Shown here piece by piece: positions 48,017-56,349 of a stretch of DNA of 57,105 nt. The notes beneath the pieces are model-generated. The model saw only the letters and a program-made list of their open reading frames with translations. It was not told where the DNA came from and ran no database searches. This stretch comes from Oscillatoriales cyanobacterium (GTDB taxonomy: Bacteria; Cyanobacteriota; Cyanobacteriia; Cyanobacteriales; Microcoleaceae), in the NCBI GenBank assembly GCA_004293365.1, contig RDYN01000021.1, positions 1-57,105 on the forward strand, given 5' to 3'. Each line of letters opens with the position of its first letter. The stretch's first letter is position 1. The position numbers and the translations under genes were made by a program.

Positions 48017-49024
48017 ATGGATAAAACCAAGATATTGTTTGTGTGCAGCCAGAATAAGTGGAGGAGTTTGACTGCCGAGAAAATATGCCAGAAAATTAGA
48101 GGGTACAGCGTGCGATCGGCTGGAACGGAAAAAGGTGCGAGAATTAGAGTAACTGAGGGTTTGATTGGCTGGGCAGATCTAATATTTGTGATGGAAAAGA
48201 AGCACAGCGATCGACTTGGCAGCAAATTTCCCGACAGTCTTAAAGGCAAGAAGGTTATTTGCCTGCAAATCCCCGATAATTACAGATATATGGAACCCGA
48301 GTTGGTCGAGATTTTGCAGGCGAAACTGAGTCCGTATCTGGAAATGTCCGATAATCAGACGAATTTTATGCAGCGCGTTCTAGAACCGGAGGTTATGGAT
48401 ACTTGGGAAGAAGCTGTCGAGTACGACTCGATGGATTTTACTGAGGTGAATGCTGCTTTTGCTAAAAGTGCGAGATCTCTCGGGCCGATGTGTGGGAAAA
48501 TCTTGGATGCTGGGACTGGTACGGCGAGAATCCCGATCGCCCTTGCTCAAATGCGTCCGGCTTGGGAGTTGACTTGCATCGATTTGTCGGCAAATATGCT
48601 GAAGCTAGGACTGGAAAATGTGGAAAAAGCGGGAGTTCGATCGCAAATTAATCTAGAATTAGTTGATGCTAAAGCCATGCCTTATCCCGATCGCTATTTT
48701 GACATGGTGATTTCCAACAGCATTATCCACCATTTGCCCGACCCGCTGCCGTTTTTCCAGGAAGTCAAGCGAGTGTTGAAACCGAACGGAGCAATATTTT
48801 TGCGGGATTTACTGAGGCCTCTCGATGAGATAACCAGGGATAATTTAGTTCAGATGTACGCCGCAGATTGCAATTCGCATCAGAAACAATTGTTCGGCGA
48901 TTCGCTGCAAGCGGCTTTTACGCTGGATGAAGTTGAGACGATGATGCAAAATGCCGGATTGCATGGGTTGAGGATTTATGAATCTTCGGACAGGCATTGG
49001 ACGGCCGAGCGCGCTTGGATGTAA
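48017..49024 (+). CDS. LMW protein tyrosine phosphatase-like domain fused to a SAM methyltransferase
   Basis: A 335-residue fusion. Residues 1-110 match small LMW-PTP-like proteins: ILFVCSQNKWRSLTAEKI contains C10-x5-R16-S17, and ICLQIPDNYRYMEPELVEIL is the usual second block. Residues 120-335 form a class I SAM methyltransferase: motif I KILDAGTGTARIPIA, acidic D193-region CIDLSANMLKLG, then AKAMPYPDRYFDMVISNSII. The start at 48017 (MDKTK) is preferred; a TTG at 48002 would add five residues. The combination is not one I know; both halves retain key residues and the frame is uninterrupted. Substrate unknown. Confidence 0.82.
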   Translation: MDKTKILFVCSQNKWRSLTAEKICQKIRGYSVRSAGTEKGARIRVTEGLIGWADLIFVMEKKHSDRLGSKFPDSLKGKKVICLQIPDNYRYMEPELVEILQAKLSPYLEMSDNQTNFMQRVLEPEVMDTWEEAVEYDSMDFTEVNAAFAKSARSLGPMCGKILDAGTGTARIPIALAQMRPAWELTCIDLSANMLKLGLENVEKAGVRSQINLELVDAKAMPYPDRYFDMVISNSIIHHLPDPLPFFQEVKRVLKPNGAIFLRDLLRPLDEITRDNLVQMYAADCNSHQKQLFGDSLQAAFTLDEVETMMQNAGLHGLRIYESSDRHWTAERAWM

Positions 49025-49094
49025 AGTGTGGATTGTGCGATCGAACTAAATTTTTCCTACTCGCTCCAGAATTATCTCCTATCCCATGAAAGTT

Positions 49095-49432
49095 GTTCGT
49101 AGTGAGGACTTTAGTCCTCAAATTTTCAGGAGGACTAAAGTCCTTACTACGAACCAATTTTTGCCGCTTGTCTGCTCGATCGACTTTTGAAATTTGGAGG
49201 AGGACTAAAGTCCTTACTACGAACCAATTTTTGCCGCTTGTCTCCATCTACTTGGCAAATTTGGAGGAGGACTAAAGTCCTTACTACGAACCAATTTTTG
49301 CCGCTTATCTGCTCGATCGACTTTTGAAATTTGGAGGAGGACTAAAGTCCTTACTACGAACCAATTTTTGCCGCTTGTCTGCTCGATCGACTTTTGAAAT
49401 TTTGAGGAGGACTAAAGTCCTTACTACAAACC
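49095..49432. repeat. Array of five 67-70-bp units, GGACTAAAGTCC family
   Basis: Units of AGGAGGACTAAAGTCCTTAC + TACGAACCAATTTTTGCCGC + TTGTCTGCTCGATCGACTTT + TGAAATTTG start at about 49131, 49201, 49268, 49338 and 49408; one inverted GTAGTGAGGACTTTAGTCC copy precedes them. The third unit has a different inner piece and is shorter. Confidence 0.95.
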
Positions 49433-49452
49433 AGTTTTTGCCGCTTATCTAC

Positions 49453-50589
49453 TCAATCTAACTTTATAGTACCGAAGATTACCCGATCGCGCCCTCTGTC
49501 TTTAGCTTGATAAAGCGAACAGTCGGCTGCTGCAATCAAATCTTTTTTTGAGATTGTCGGTCCAGGAACCGTACTCGCTACTCCCAAACTCAGTGTAACA
49601 CAAGCAGACACTGGTGAGTTAATATTTTCAATTGCCAGTTTTTTCACCGAGACTCTAATATGTTCTGCAATCGAGACAGCAATCTTTGGTGAAGTTCGAG
49701 GCAAAATTACCGCAAATTCTTCACCTCCGTAACGAGCCACCAGCATTTCCTCCGAAACTTCGCCTGCCGAGTCATTTACCGCCTCAACAATTTTTTGTGC
49801 TACCTGCTGCAAACAAGCATCTCCCGCCTGATGTCCGTAACTATCGTTGTATTTCTTAAAAAAGTCAATATCACATAAAATCAAAGATATTTCTGCTGCT
49901 TCTTGTCCCAATCTCTGCCATGTTTTATCTAAATATTCGTTAAAACAGCGGCGGTTTGCTACCAAAGTTAAACCATCGGAGTTAGCAAGGCGATACAATT
50001 CGGAATTAGCTGTTTTTAATTGAGAATTAGCTGCTTCTAGTTCAGATTGTATTACCGATAAATTGTAATAAAGCTCGCTAATATACCAAGTAGCTTGTTG
50101 GTGAATTTGAGCTAAAGCTACCAATACTTGATGCACGTCTAACAGTCGGTAAACTTGAGGTGCTAACTGCACAACAATCGGCTCGTAAAGTAGTTCCGGC
50201 GGCCGCTGCACGGCTCGCTGAGCAGCCATGACAATTAAGGCTACTTCTGGTAAAATCAAAGTATCGGTTTGAGCTATTTGATACAAAGCCAGAATTGGTC
50301 TGCAAGCAAATATATCTACTCCGTATGGGCGACTCATCCTTTCCATAAATCGCCTGCGCGATATCATTCCTAAAAAATCTCCATTTACGGTCAAGATAAC
50401 TCCCGGAAGCAGGGGGTGAGATTGAAACAACCGAGCTACTTCTTTGGCTAGGAATGAAGCTTCAATCTGAAAATCAAAGACAGCCAAATCCTTAAGAGTA
50501 GACTCTAAAGTTAAATTTTCGGGTGGTTTTTCAGGGAAGTTAGATGGCGCGATAAATTCCACAGACACAGCGCATATCCGAATGAACAA
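49453..50589 (-). CDS. GGDEF diguanylate cyclase with CBS-like N-terminus
   Basis: A 378-residue signalling enzyme predicted to make cyclic di-GMP. Residues about 45-165 look like a CBS-type sensor (PLLPGVILTVNGDFLGMISR), then a coiled segment (170-205) and a GGDEF domain with G288-G289-E290-E291-F292, substrate/metal D in ILCDIDFFKKYNDSYGH and LSLGVAS. The RxxD inhibitory site five residues before GGEEF is absent (the run reads EEMLVARY), so feedback inhibition may be missing. ATG at 50589 (MFIRICAVSVEF) is used; a later start is possible. Monocistronic, next to the 70-bp repeat array. Confidence 0.88.
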   Translation of the reverse strand: MFIRICAVSVEFIAPSNFPEKPPENLTLESTLKDLAVFDFQIEASFLAKEVARLFQSHPLLPGVILTVNGDFLGMISRRRFMERMSRPYGVDIFACRPILALYQIAQTDTLILPEVALIVMAAQRAVQRPPELLYEPIVVQLAPQVYRLLDVHQVLVALAQIHQQATWYISELYYNLSVIQSELEAANSQLKTANSELYRLANSDGLTLVANRRCFNEYLDKTWQRLGQEAAEISLILCDIDFFKKYNDSYGHQAGDACLQQVAQKIVEAVNDSAGEVSEEMLVARYGGEEFAVILPRTSPKIAVSIAEHIRVSVKKLAIENINSPVSACVTLSLGVASTVPGPTISKKDLIAAADCSLYQAKDRGRDRVIFGTIKLD

Positions 50590-50876
50590 TACAGCAGCAA
50601 CAAATCTAGTGTCAGCTCTTAAATTATCTTAACATTTATTGATGAGCATTGGCTGTATTCTTGACTACAGTGTTTGTTTGAGGAGCGGCTGATTCGTTAA
50701 CTTCGGCAGTGGCTGCATTGCATTGATTCATCCTCACTTAATTATGGATTTGTTGAATTATTACTCGATTTTTTACTGTTGGCTTTTACTGTTGGTGTTT
50801 AATTATAAAGATGTATCCGATTTGAATATGTTGTATGAAAGCTGCCAAATGCAGGAGTTCGATCGACCTAAACAAT
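50590..50876. other. Intergenic region with a possible 31-residue minus-strand frame
   Basis: At 50636-50731 (minus strand) a short frame reads MNQCNAATAEVNESAAPQTN, then TVVKNTANAHQ and stop. Its protein-like composition is notable, but there is no clear ribosome binding site and it is unknown. The rest is AT-rich leader of the GGDEF gene. Confidence 0.3.
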
Positions 50877-51410
50877 CTAAACTATTTCCTGGAGGGCATT
50901 CAAATAACACTCACAGACCGATCGTCCGAAACAAACCAAAAGCACTTGGTCGATCGAGCTATTGTTGGCGAGAAACTGCTTAACTTCAGACACAGCAATT
51001 TTGGCAGCCCGGTCTATGGGGAAACAAAACAGGCCCGTACTGATAGCCGGAAAAGCAATTGTGCGGATTTTGTACTGCTCGGCCAAAGTCAAACTGTTGC
51101 GGTAACATCGAGCTAACAGCTCATCCTCTCGACGAGTACCAATTTCCGAGACGGGGCCAATTTTCCAAACGGGGCCGACGGTGTGAATTACCCAGCGACA
51201 AGGAAGGCTGTAACCGCCAGTAATCTTAGCCTCACCAGTCGCACAGCCATTCAATTTTCTGCATTCTTCCAACAAACCGCGGCCGGCCGCCCGGTGAATG
51301 GCTCCGTCAACACCGCCGCCTCCCAAAAGAGTTTCGTTGGCTGCATTGACGATCGCATCCACCTCTTGCTTTGTAATATCGCCTTCAATAACTGTTATGC
51401 GTTCTAACAT
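50877..51410 (-). CDS. Macrodomain protein (O-acetyl-ADP-ribose deacetylase type)
   Basis: A 177-residue MacroD-type hydrolase that removes ADP-ribose from proteins or O-acetyl-ADP-ribose. Motifs VEGDIT-like ([20 protein letters not shown]), [33 protein letters not shown] and [13 protein letters not shown], which form the ADP-ribose pocket, are all intact. Normal length for a single-domain macro protein. Monocistronic. Confidence 0.94.
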   Translation of the reverse strand: MLERITVIEGDITKQEVDAIVNAANETLLGGGGVDGAIHRAAGRGLLEECRKLNGCATGEAKITGGYSLPCRWVIHTVGPVWKIGPVSEIGTRREDELLARCYRNSLTLAEQYKIRTIAFPAISTGLFCFPIDRAAKIAVSEVKQFLANNSSIDQVLLVCFGRSVCECYLNALQEIV

Positions 51411-51656
51411 CGCTATTCAAAATTTTAAATCTCAAATCGAGCTTAACAAATTGGAACAGGGCCCGCAATGCAAACCCAACTCTCCCAATTTCCGACGGGC
51501 AAATTTATCTGCCGTTAGTACGGCAATCCTCTGCTGGTTTGTGAACGAGACTTTTTTTATGAACCGCAGAGGACGATATTGACGCAGAGGAAGAGAAGAA
51601 AAGAGAGAGAGAGAGAAGAGAGTAGCAGCTATGCTGACAGCAATTTCACAATTCCC
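51411..51656. repeat. Repeat-bearing gap before the DUF427 gene
   Basis: Contains GAACCGCAGAGGACGATATT, GACGCAGAGGAAG and a GAAAAGAGAGAGAGAGAG purine tract at 51560-51625, typical cyanobacterial AACCGCAGAGG-type low complexity. No gene is seen. Confidence 0.6.
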
Positions 51657-52157
51657 TCACCAACCCCAAGTTCCGATTCCTCCCTTAAAAGGGCCGACAA
51701 TATCTTTGGTAATCCAGCCTCCGTAAAAATCCCCCGGTTGAGATTCTACTAATTCCCCGTCCACATAACAAGCATCCATCAGGCTCGGATAAAAAGCTAC
51801 ATAATCTTTAATAGCTGCAAAAACCTGATTGGGATGAGGATAAAACCAAGCAGCATTTACAACTTCCTTCGACCCTACCGTCACAGTGTAATAACCCGCT
51901 TGTCCCTTCCACTCGCACCAAGATCCCCGTGAAGTTTTATGCAAATATTCCATTTGGATGTCCTCGGGAGAGATATAGTAGGCAGGAGGGTGACTTGTTT
52001 CCAATACCCGCTGAGCGCGGCGCGTGTCGGCGATCGTCATTTCATTAAAAATTATCTCTACGTGTTTGGTCGATTCCTCCAGGCGAGGGGGACGCGGATA
52101 ATCCCAAACAGACTCTTGACCGGGGCCTGGCTCTATGCGATCGAACTTCACTTGCAC
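51657..52157 (-). CDS. DUF427 domain protein
   Basis: A 166-residue protein of the DUF427 family, recognised by EIIFNEMTIADTRRAQRVLE, the PPAYYISPEDIQMEYL stretch and the WCEWKGQAGYYTV core. The family has a beta-tent fold and no established activity. It is probably cytoplasmic and stands alone, divergent from the lysozyme gene. The ATG at 52157 is the only reasonable start. Confidence 0.88.
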   Translation of the reverse strand: MQVKFDRIEPGPGQESVWDYPRPPRLEESTKHVEIIFNEMTIADTRRAQRVLETSHPPAYYISPEDIQMEYLHKTSRGSWCEWKGQAGYYTVTVGSKEVVNAAWFYPHPNQVFAAIKDYVAFYPSLMDACYVDGELVESQPGDFYGGWITKDIVGPFKGGIGTWGW

Positions 52158-52262
52158 AATCTCTCCTCCAAAAACAATTAGCGACTTATCGTGACAATTT
52201 AATGTACCCTTAGTCTAGTCGCTACTTCAGGCAATCACCAGCTTTCTTCAACTCTCCATCAT

Positions 52263-53543
52263 ATGAGCATTCGCGGTATAGATGTTTCCGACTACCAGCC
52301 CAACGTCAATTGGCAAGCAGTTGCCAAGGGAGGCATTCTCTTCGCATTTGTCAAATCCACCGAAGGTGCAACGTTAGTTTCCCAAACTTTCGCCCGGAAT
52401 TGGACGGGAATGAAAGCTGCGGGGATTCAACGCGGTGCTTACCACTTTTTTCGACCGGCAAGCAGCATCCAAGGACAGATAGATTTGTTCTTGAAAACTG
52501 TCAAACTCGAAGCGGGGGATTTGCCGGCAGTCTTGGATGTGGAAACTACAGGCGGTTTAAGCGGGGACGAGTTGTGCGATCGCGCCACAACTTGGCTAGA
52601 AGCAGTCGAAAAAGCCACCTTGATGCGACCAATTATCTACACCTACCCCGGTTTCTGGGACAACCTCGGGACACAGCGGTTGGCAGATTACCCGCTGTGG
52701 ATTGCTCACTATACCAGTGCCGAGGAACCTTGGGTACCCGGGGGCTGGAAGACTTGGACTTTTTGGCAGTACAGCGACACCAGCACCGTATCGGGAGTTT
52801 CGGGCAATGTAGATGCCAATATTTTTGAAAGTGTCCGAGAAGGTGCCATCAATTATAAAGTTGCAGACATCCAGAAGCAATTAAGAACTAAAGGCTTCTA
52901 TCAAGGCGCGATGGACGGCAAATTTGGAGCTACCACCACAGCCGCTCTCATCTCGTTTCAAAAATCTCAAAATCTCAATGCAGACGGCCTGGCAGGCATC
53001 AAAACCTGGGCTGCGTTGATGAGAAAATCTCCCAAAGTAATTGTCCCCCCTCCAACTCCGACACCAACTCCCAAACCAACTCCGACACCAACTCCCATAT
53101 CAGCCGCGCGGCTGACTGAGCTATTCTCATCTTATCAAGCTAGCGCTAGCCAAGATACTGCCTTGATTTGGCTGCAAAGTCAAGTTTCTACCTCTGTTTT
53201 AGGAGAATTTGCTCAAAAGTGGCGGACAACTGCCGCACCTCAAGATACTAATTTGCGATTGATAGATGTCGGCAAATTTTATCGCGGTTTGGCAGAACAA
53301 GACCAAGCTTTAGATTGGCTGCAAAAACAAATTTCGCCGGCTGTTATTGCCGAGTTTGCACAAAAGTGGCGCGCTCAATCTACTGTCCCAATTTCTCCGA
53401 TTCGGCTGATAGATGCGTGCAAGTTTTATCGGGCTGCACCTAATCAAAACCAGGCTTTAGATTGGCTGGAAGGGAAAATTTCGCCGAGAATTCTCTCGGA
53501 GTTTCTTCGCCGATGGCAGAATGCTGGCGGTGACGGCAAGTAA
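52263..53543 (+). CDS. GH25-family lysozyme with peptidoglycan-binding domain and three C-terminal repeats
   Basis: A 426-residue protein. Residues 1-190 form a GH25 muramidase barrel (IRGIDVSDYQ with D7, FAFVKSTEG, AVLDVETTGG, WIAHYTS, WTFWQYSDT), with catalytic D-x-E in DVE. Residues about 200-255 form a PG_binding_1 domain (VADIQKQLRTKGFYQGAMDG). A PTPTPKPTPTPTP linker leads to three homologous 50-residue repeats (AARLTELF, LRLIDVGKFYRG, IRLIDACKFYRA with LDWLQ/LEGKISP). There is no signal peptide, so export must use a holin-like or non-classical route, or it serves as a prophage-type remnant. The start at 52263 (MSIRGIDVSDY) is the family start. Confidence 0.9.
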   Translation: MSIRGIDVSDYQPNVNWQAVAKGGILFAFVKSTEGATLVSQTFARNWTGMKAAGIQRGAYHFFRPASSIQGQIDLFLKTVKLEAGDLPAVLDVETTGGLSGDELCDRATTWLEAVEKATLMRPIIYTYPGFWDNLGTQRLADYPLWIAHYTSAEEPWVPGGWKTWTFWQYSDTSTVSGVSGNVDANIFESVREGAINYKVADIQKQLRTKGFYQGAMDGKFGATTTAALISFQKSQNLNADGLAGIKTWAALMRKSPKVIVPPPTPTPTPKPTPTPTPISAARLTELFSSYQASASQDTALIWLQSQVSTSVLGEFAQKWRTTAAPQDTNLRLIDVGKFYRGLAEQDQALDWLQKQISPAVIAEFAQKWRAQSTVPISPIRLIDACKFYRAAPNQNQALDWLEGKISPRILSEFLRRWQNAGGDGK

Positions 53544-53573
53544 TATTATTTCCGGTAAAATAACCATTGTCGG

Positions 53574-53634
53574 GTTGGTAGTGAGGACTTCAGTCCTCAA
53601 AGTTTTTAAGAGGACTGAAGTCCTCACTACCAAC
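53574..53634. repeat. Perfect 25-bp inverted repeat
   Basis: GTTGGTAGTGAGGACTTCAG + TCCTC, an 11-base loop, then the exact complement. Here two units of the palindrome family face each other and would form one long hairpin; it lies 30 bases after the lysozyme stop and may act as its terminator. Confidence 0.9.
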
Positions 53635-53668
53635 CAATCTTATTTGTATGGGGTACAGATTGGTAATT

Positions 53669-53775
53669 AGTAAGCTGTTGCACCAATAAACATTGCATAT
53701 TTAGGACGGGCGGGACGCCCATCCCACAAGAATCTCATTTTTTTTGATATGCAATTTAAATGCCGCAACAGCTTA
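53669..53775. mobile_element. MITE-like element with 11-bp terminal and nested internal inverted repeats
   Basis: TAAGCTGTTGC (53671-53681) faces GCAACAGCTTA (53765-53775), with an inner pair ATTGCATAT (53692-53700) and ATATGCAAT (53747-53755). The direct repeat ATTGGTAATT stands on both sides (53659-53668, 53776-53785). The sequence ATTGGTAATT also occurs as a common tandem motif here, so the duplication is suggestive only. Confidence 0.55.
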
Positions 53776-54153
53776 ATTGGTAATTGAGCTTTTACCCTTC
53801 TGGCTAAAATCGCTCTAAGTATATCCACTTAATTAAACGTAAAATAGAGATTACGCTCAAGCTTGCTGTGTCTTCTACCTTCTACCTGATGACTGATGAC
53901 TAATGACTGCTGACTAATCACTTCTACTTAGCTTTTAGCTTCTAGCTTCTAGCTTGAGAATGGGTGGCTACCATCTTTGACGCTTAGAGAATTATCTGAT
54001 AAAGTTATAGCCAATATCAATGTTTTTTAATCTTATTGGCAAAAAACCAGGGCCGTGCCGAGTTTGTACCAGCGCCAAATATAGCGCCTGCAATCCCATT
54101 ACCCGCGATCGCACTTTATAAATCTGAGCGGGCAGCCTGCAACAATTGTATCT

Positions 54154-56112
54154 ATGGAAATCCCCTTTAACATCACCCTGTTGATGGTCATGACCGTCAC
54201 CTGCGGTATCAGCGCTCAAGTTCTGGCCGCTTATCTGAAAGTTCCGGCGATCGTATTTTTGCTGCTATTCGGTATTTTAGCAGGCCCGGATTGCCTCGGA
54301 CTGTTGCACCCCAATCTGTTGGGCAGCGGTTTGGAAGTTATGGTGTCTCTTTCAGTAGCCTTAATTTTGTTTGAAGGCGGCTTGAATTTGGAATTGCGAG
54401 ATTTAGGCAAAGTTTCCGGCAGCATCCGCAATTTAGTTACTTTCGGGACTTTAATTACGCTCATTGGCGGCGGAATGGCTGCACACTGGTTGGGGGAATT
54501 TCCCTGGCCGATCGCATTTCTGTATGCTTCTCTAGTAGTCGTCACAGGCCCGACAGTCATCGGCCCTTTGCTCAAACAAGTATCCGTTGACAAACAAGTC
54601 GCCGCTTTACTAGAAGCAGAAGGTGTTTTAATCGATCCAGTCGGGGCAATTTTGGCAGTATTGGTACTAAATATTATCTTAAATGGCAATGCTGATTTAT
54701 TGGTCTTGTTCCGAGATTTAATCGTGCGGCTGTTCGTCGGCACAGTCGTCGGAGTTGCCGGAGGTTGGCTGCTGGGATTCATTCTCAAGCGATCGCAATT
54801 TCTCTCAGAAGACTTGAAAAACTTAGTAGTTTTAGCCAGTTTGTGGGGATTGTTCGGCTTATCAGAAGAACTCCGCAGCGAATCCGGGCTGATGGCAACA
54901 GTCCTCTCCGGCATCGTCCTCAGAGCCGCTGCTGTGCCGGAAGAAAGGCTGCTGAGGAGGTTTAAAGGTCAACTCACAGTCCTGGCTATCTCCGTGCTGT
55001 TCGTGCTGCTGGCGGCCGATTTATCCCTCGCTAGTGTGGTCGCCCTCGGTTGGGGAAGTTTGTTTACAGTTTTAGCCTTAATGTGGGTAGTGCGGCCAGT
55101 CAACGTGTGGCTGTGTACTTGGAACAGCGGGCTAAATTGGCGACAAAAATTATTTGCTTGCTGGGTAGCCCCGAGAGGAATTGTCTCAGCGTCGATCGCC
55201 TCTTTATTTGCCATTTTGCTTACCCAGCGCGGCATCAACGGCGGCGACTCAATTAAAGCCTTAGTTTTCCTGACAATTATCATGACAGTTTTCGTCCAAG
55301 GACTGACGGCGGGATGGATAGCTCAACTGTTAGGAGTCACCTCAAAATCAGCAACTGGTGCAGCAATTGTCGGGTCAAATCCTTTAAGTAGATTAATTGC
55401 TCGCTTATTTCAAGAACGCGGAGAATCAGTCGCAATTATCGACACCAATCCGGAAGCTTGCGCGCAAGCAGAAAGAGAAGGTTTGCGAGTGTTTTTGAGC
55501 AGCGCTCTCGACCATAGCGTGTTAGAAGAAGCCGGACTCGATTCGATGGGAACATTTTTGGCAATGACTAACAACGGCGAGGTAAACTTAGTGTTAGCTC
55601 AACGAGCAGCCGAAGAGTTTTCGCCGCCGAGGGTTTTGGCAATATTTCCCAAAGATCCGCAAGCAAATGCGCCTGTAAATAATAGTAAAATTAATCAAGC
55701 TTTTGTCTCCGATTTGTCGCTGAAGGATTGGAACGAATATTTGAGCGACGGCGAAGTAAAATTGGGGGAAACTGAGTTAAAAAGTGAGGGATTGCAGTTT
55801 CAGATTGCTCACTTACAGGCTTTGGTTCAAGCTGGGGAGTTGGCACCGCTGCTGCTGGAAAGACAGGGATATTTACAAGTAGTGTCGGCGACAGAGATTT
55901 GGCAAGCGGGCGATCGCATTATTTATTTACTTTACGATCCTACACCGAAATTGTTGAAAAGATTGTCTGGTTCGTTGCAGTCTCGTTTGACTTTGGAAAA
56001 GCATCAGGTAGTTGAGGAAGTGCCGATTCCTCCTCCGGTTTTAGAGGAGATTCTGGAAGTGGCGGAAATAGCAAAGGAGGCTGAAGTTTTGCAGCCGCCC
56101 GTTTCGAGATAG
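54154..56112 (+). CDS. CPA1-type Na+/H+ antiporter with C-terminal TrkA-N domain
   Basis: A 652-residue protein. Residues 1-400 have about twelve membrane segments with VVTGPTVIGPLL, DPVGAILAVL (the D that binds the ion in the family) and CWVAPRGIVSASIASLFAIL. Residues 405-530 form a TrkA-N/RCK NAD-binding domain (GAAIVGSNPLSRLIARLFQE, VAIIDTNPEACAQ). The final 120 residues are cytoplasmic. This layout is typical of cyanobacterial NhaP/NhaS-type antiporters used in salt and pH homeostasis; which ion it prefers is not shown. ATG at 54154 is used. Confidence 0.9.
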   Translation: MEIPFNITLLMVMTVTCGISAQVLAAYLKVPAIVFLLLFGILAGPDCLGLLHPNLLGSGLEVMVSLSVALILFEGGLNLELRDLGKVSGSIRNLVTFGTLITLIGGGMAAHWLGEFPWPIAFLYASLVVVTGPTVIGPLLKQVSVDKQVAALLEAEGVLIDPVGAILAVLVLNIILNGNADLLVLFRDLIVRLFVGTVVGVAGGWLLGFILKRSQFLSEDLKNLVVLASLWGLFGLSEELRSESGLMATVLSGIVLRAAAVPEERLLRRFKGQLTVLAISVLFVLLAADLSLASVVALGWGSLFTVLALMWVVRPVNVWLCTWNSGLNWRQKLFACWVAPRGIVSASIASLFAILLTQRGINGGDSIKALVFLTIIMTVFVQGLTAGWIAQLLGVTSKSATGAAIVGSNPLSRLIARLFQERGESVAIIDTNPEACAQAEREGLRVFLSSALDHSVLEEAGLDSMGTFLAMTNNGEVNLVLAQRAAEEFSPPRVLAIFPKDPQANAPVNNSKINQAFVSDLSLKDWNEYLSDGEVKLGETELKSEGLQFQIAHLQALVQAGELAPLLLERQGYLQVVSATEIWQAGDRIIYLLYDPTPKLLKRLSGSLQSRLTLEKHQVVEEVPIPPPVLEEILEVAEIAKEAEVLQPPVSR

Positions 56113-56349
56113 GATCGGTATCACCAGGGGGAACGCATCTTATTGAACAATCTTCGCCAGTGGTGAGTATATTTTGAGATAAATTCACCATTTTTAGAGG
56201 CTGCAGATACGCTTTGTAATGACTTTTATAAGAAAACAGTAACTGATCAATGGTGGTTTTTATGCCTGTCCTATTTTTGAGACAATAAAAATATTACAAC
56301 TACTATTTACAAGTTGTATAATATTTAGTGATGAGTTATTTGTGAAAAT

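Larger units (their letters stand above)
53544..54153. other. Repeat-filled region before the antiporter gene
   Basis: Contains a perfect 25-bp hairpin of the GGACTTCAGTCC family (53574-53634), a MITE-like element at 53669-53775, an ACTGATGACTAATGACTGCT tract near 53890 and a TTTTAGCTTCTAGCTTCTAG tract (53932-53956). No gene is seen; the antiporter promoter should lie after 53990. Confidence 0.7.

Noticed and set aside
49095..49432. Second CRISPR-like array
   Set aside because: Four of five interiors are the same sequence; no cas genes; the core belongs to the dispersed palindromic family.
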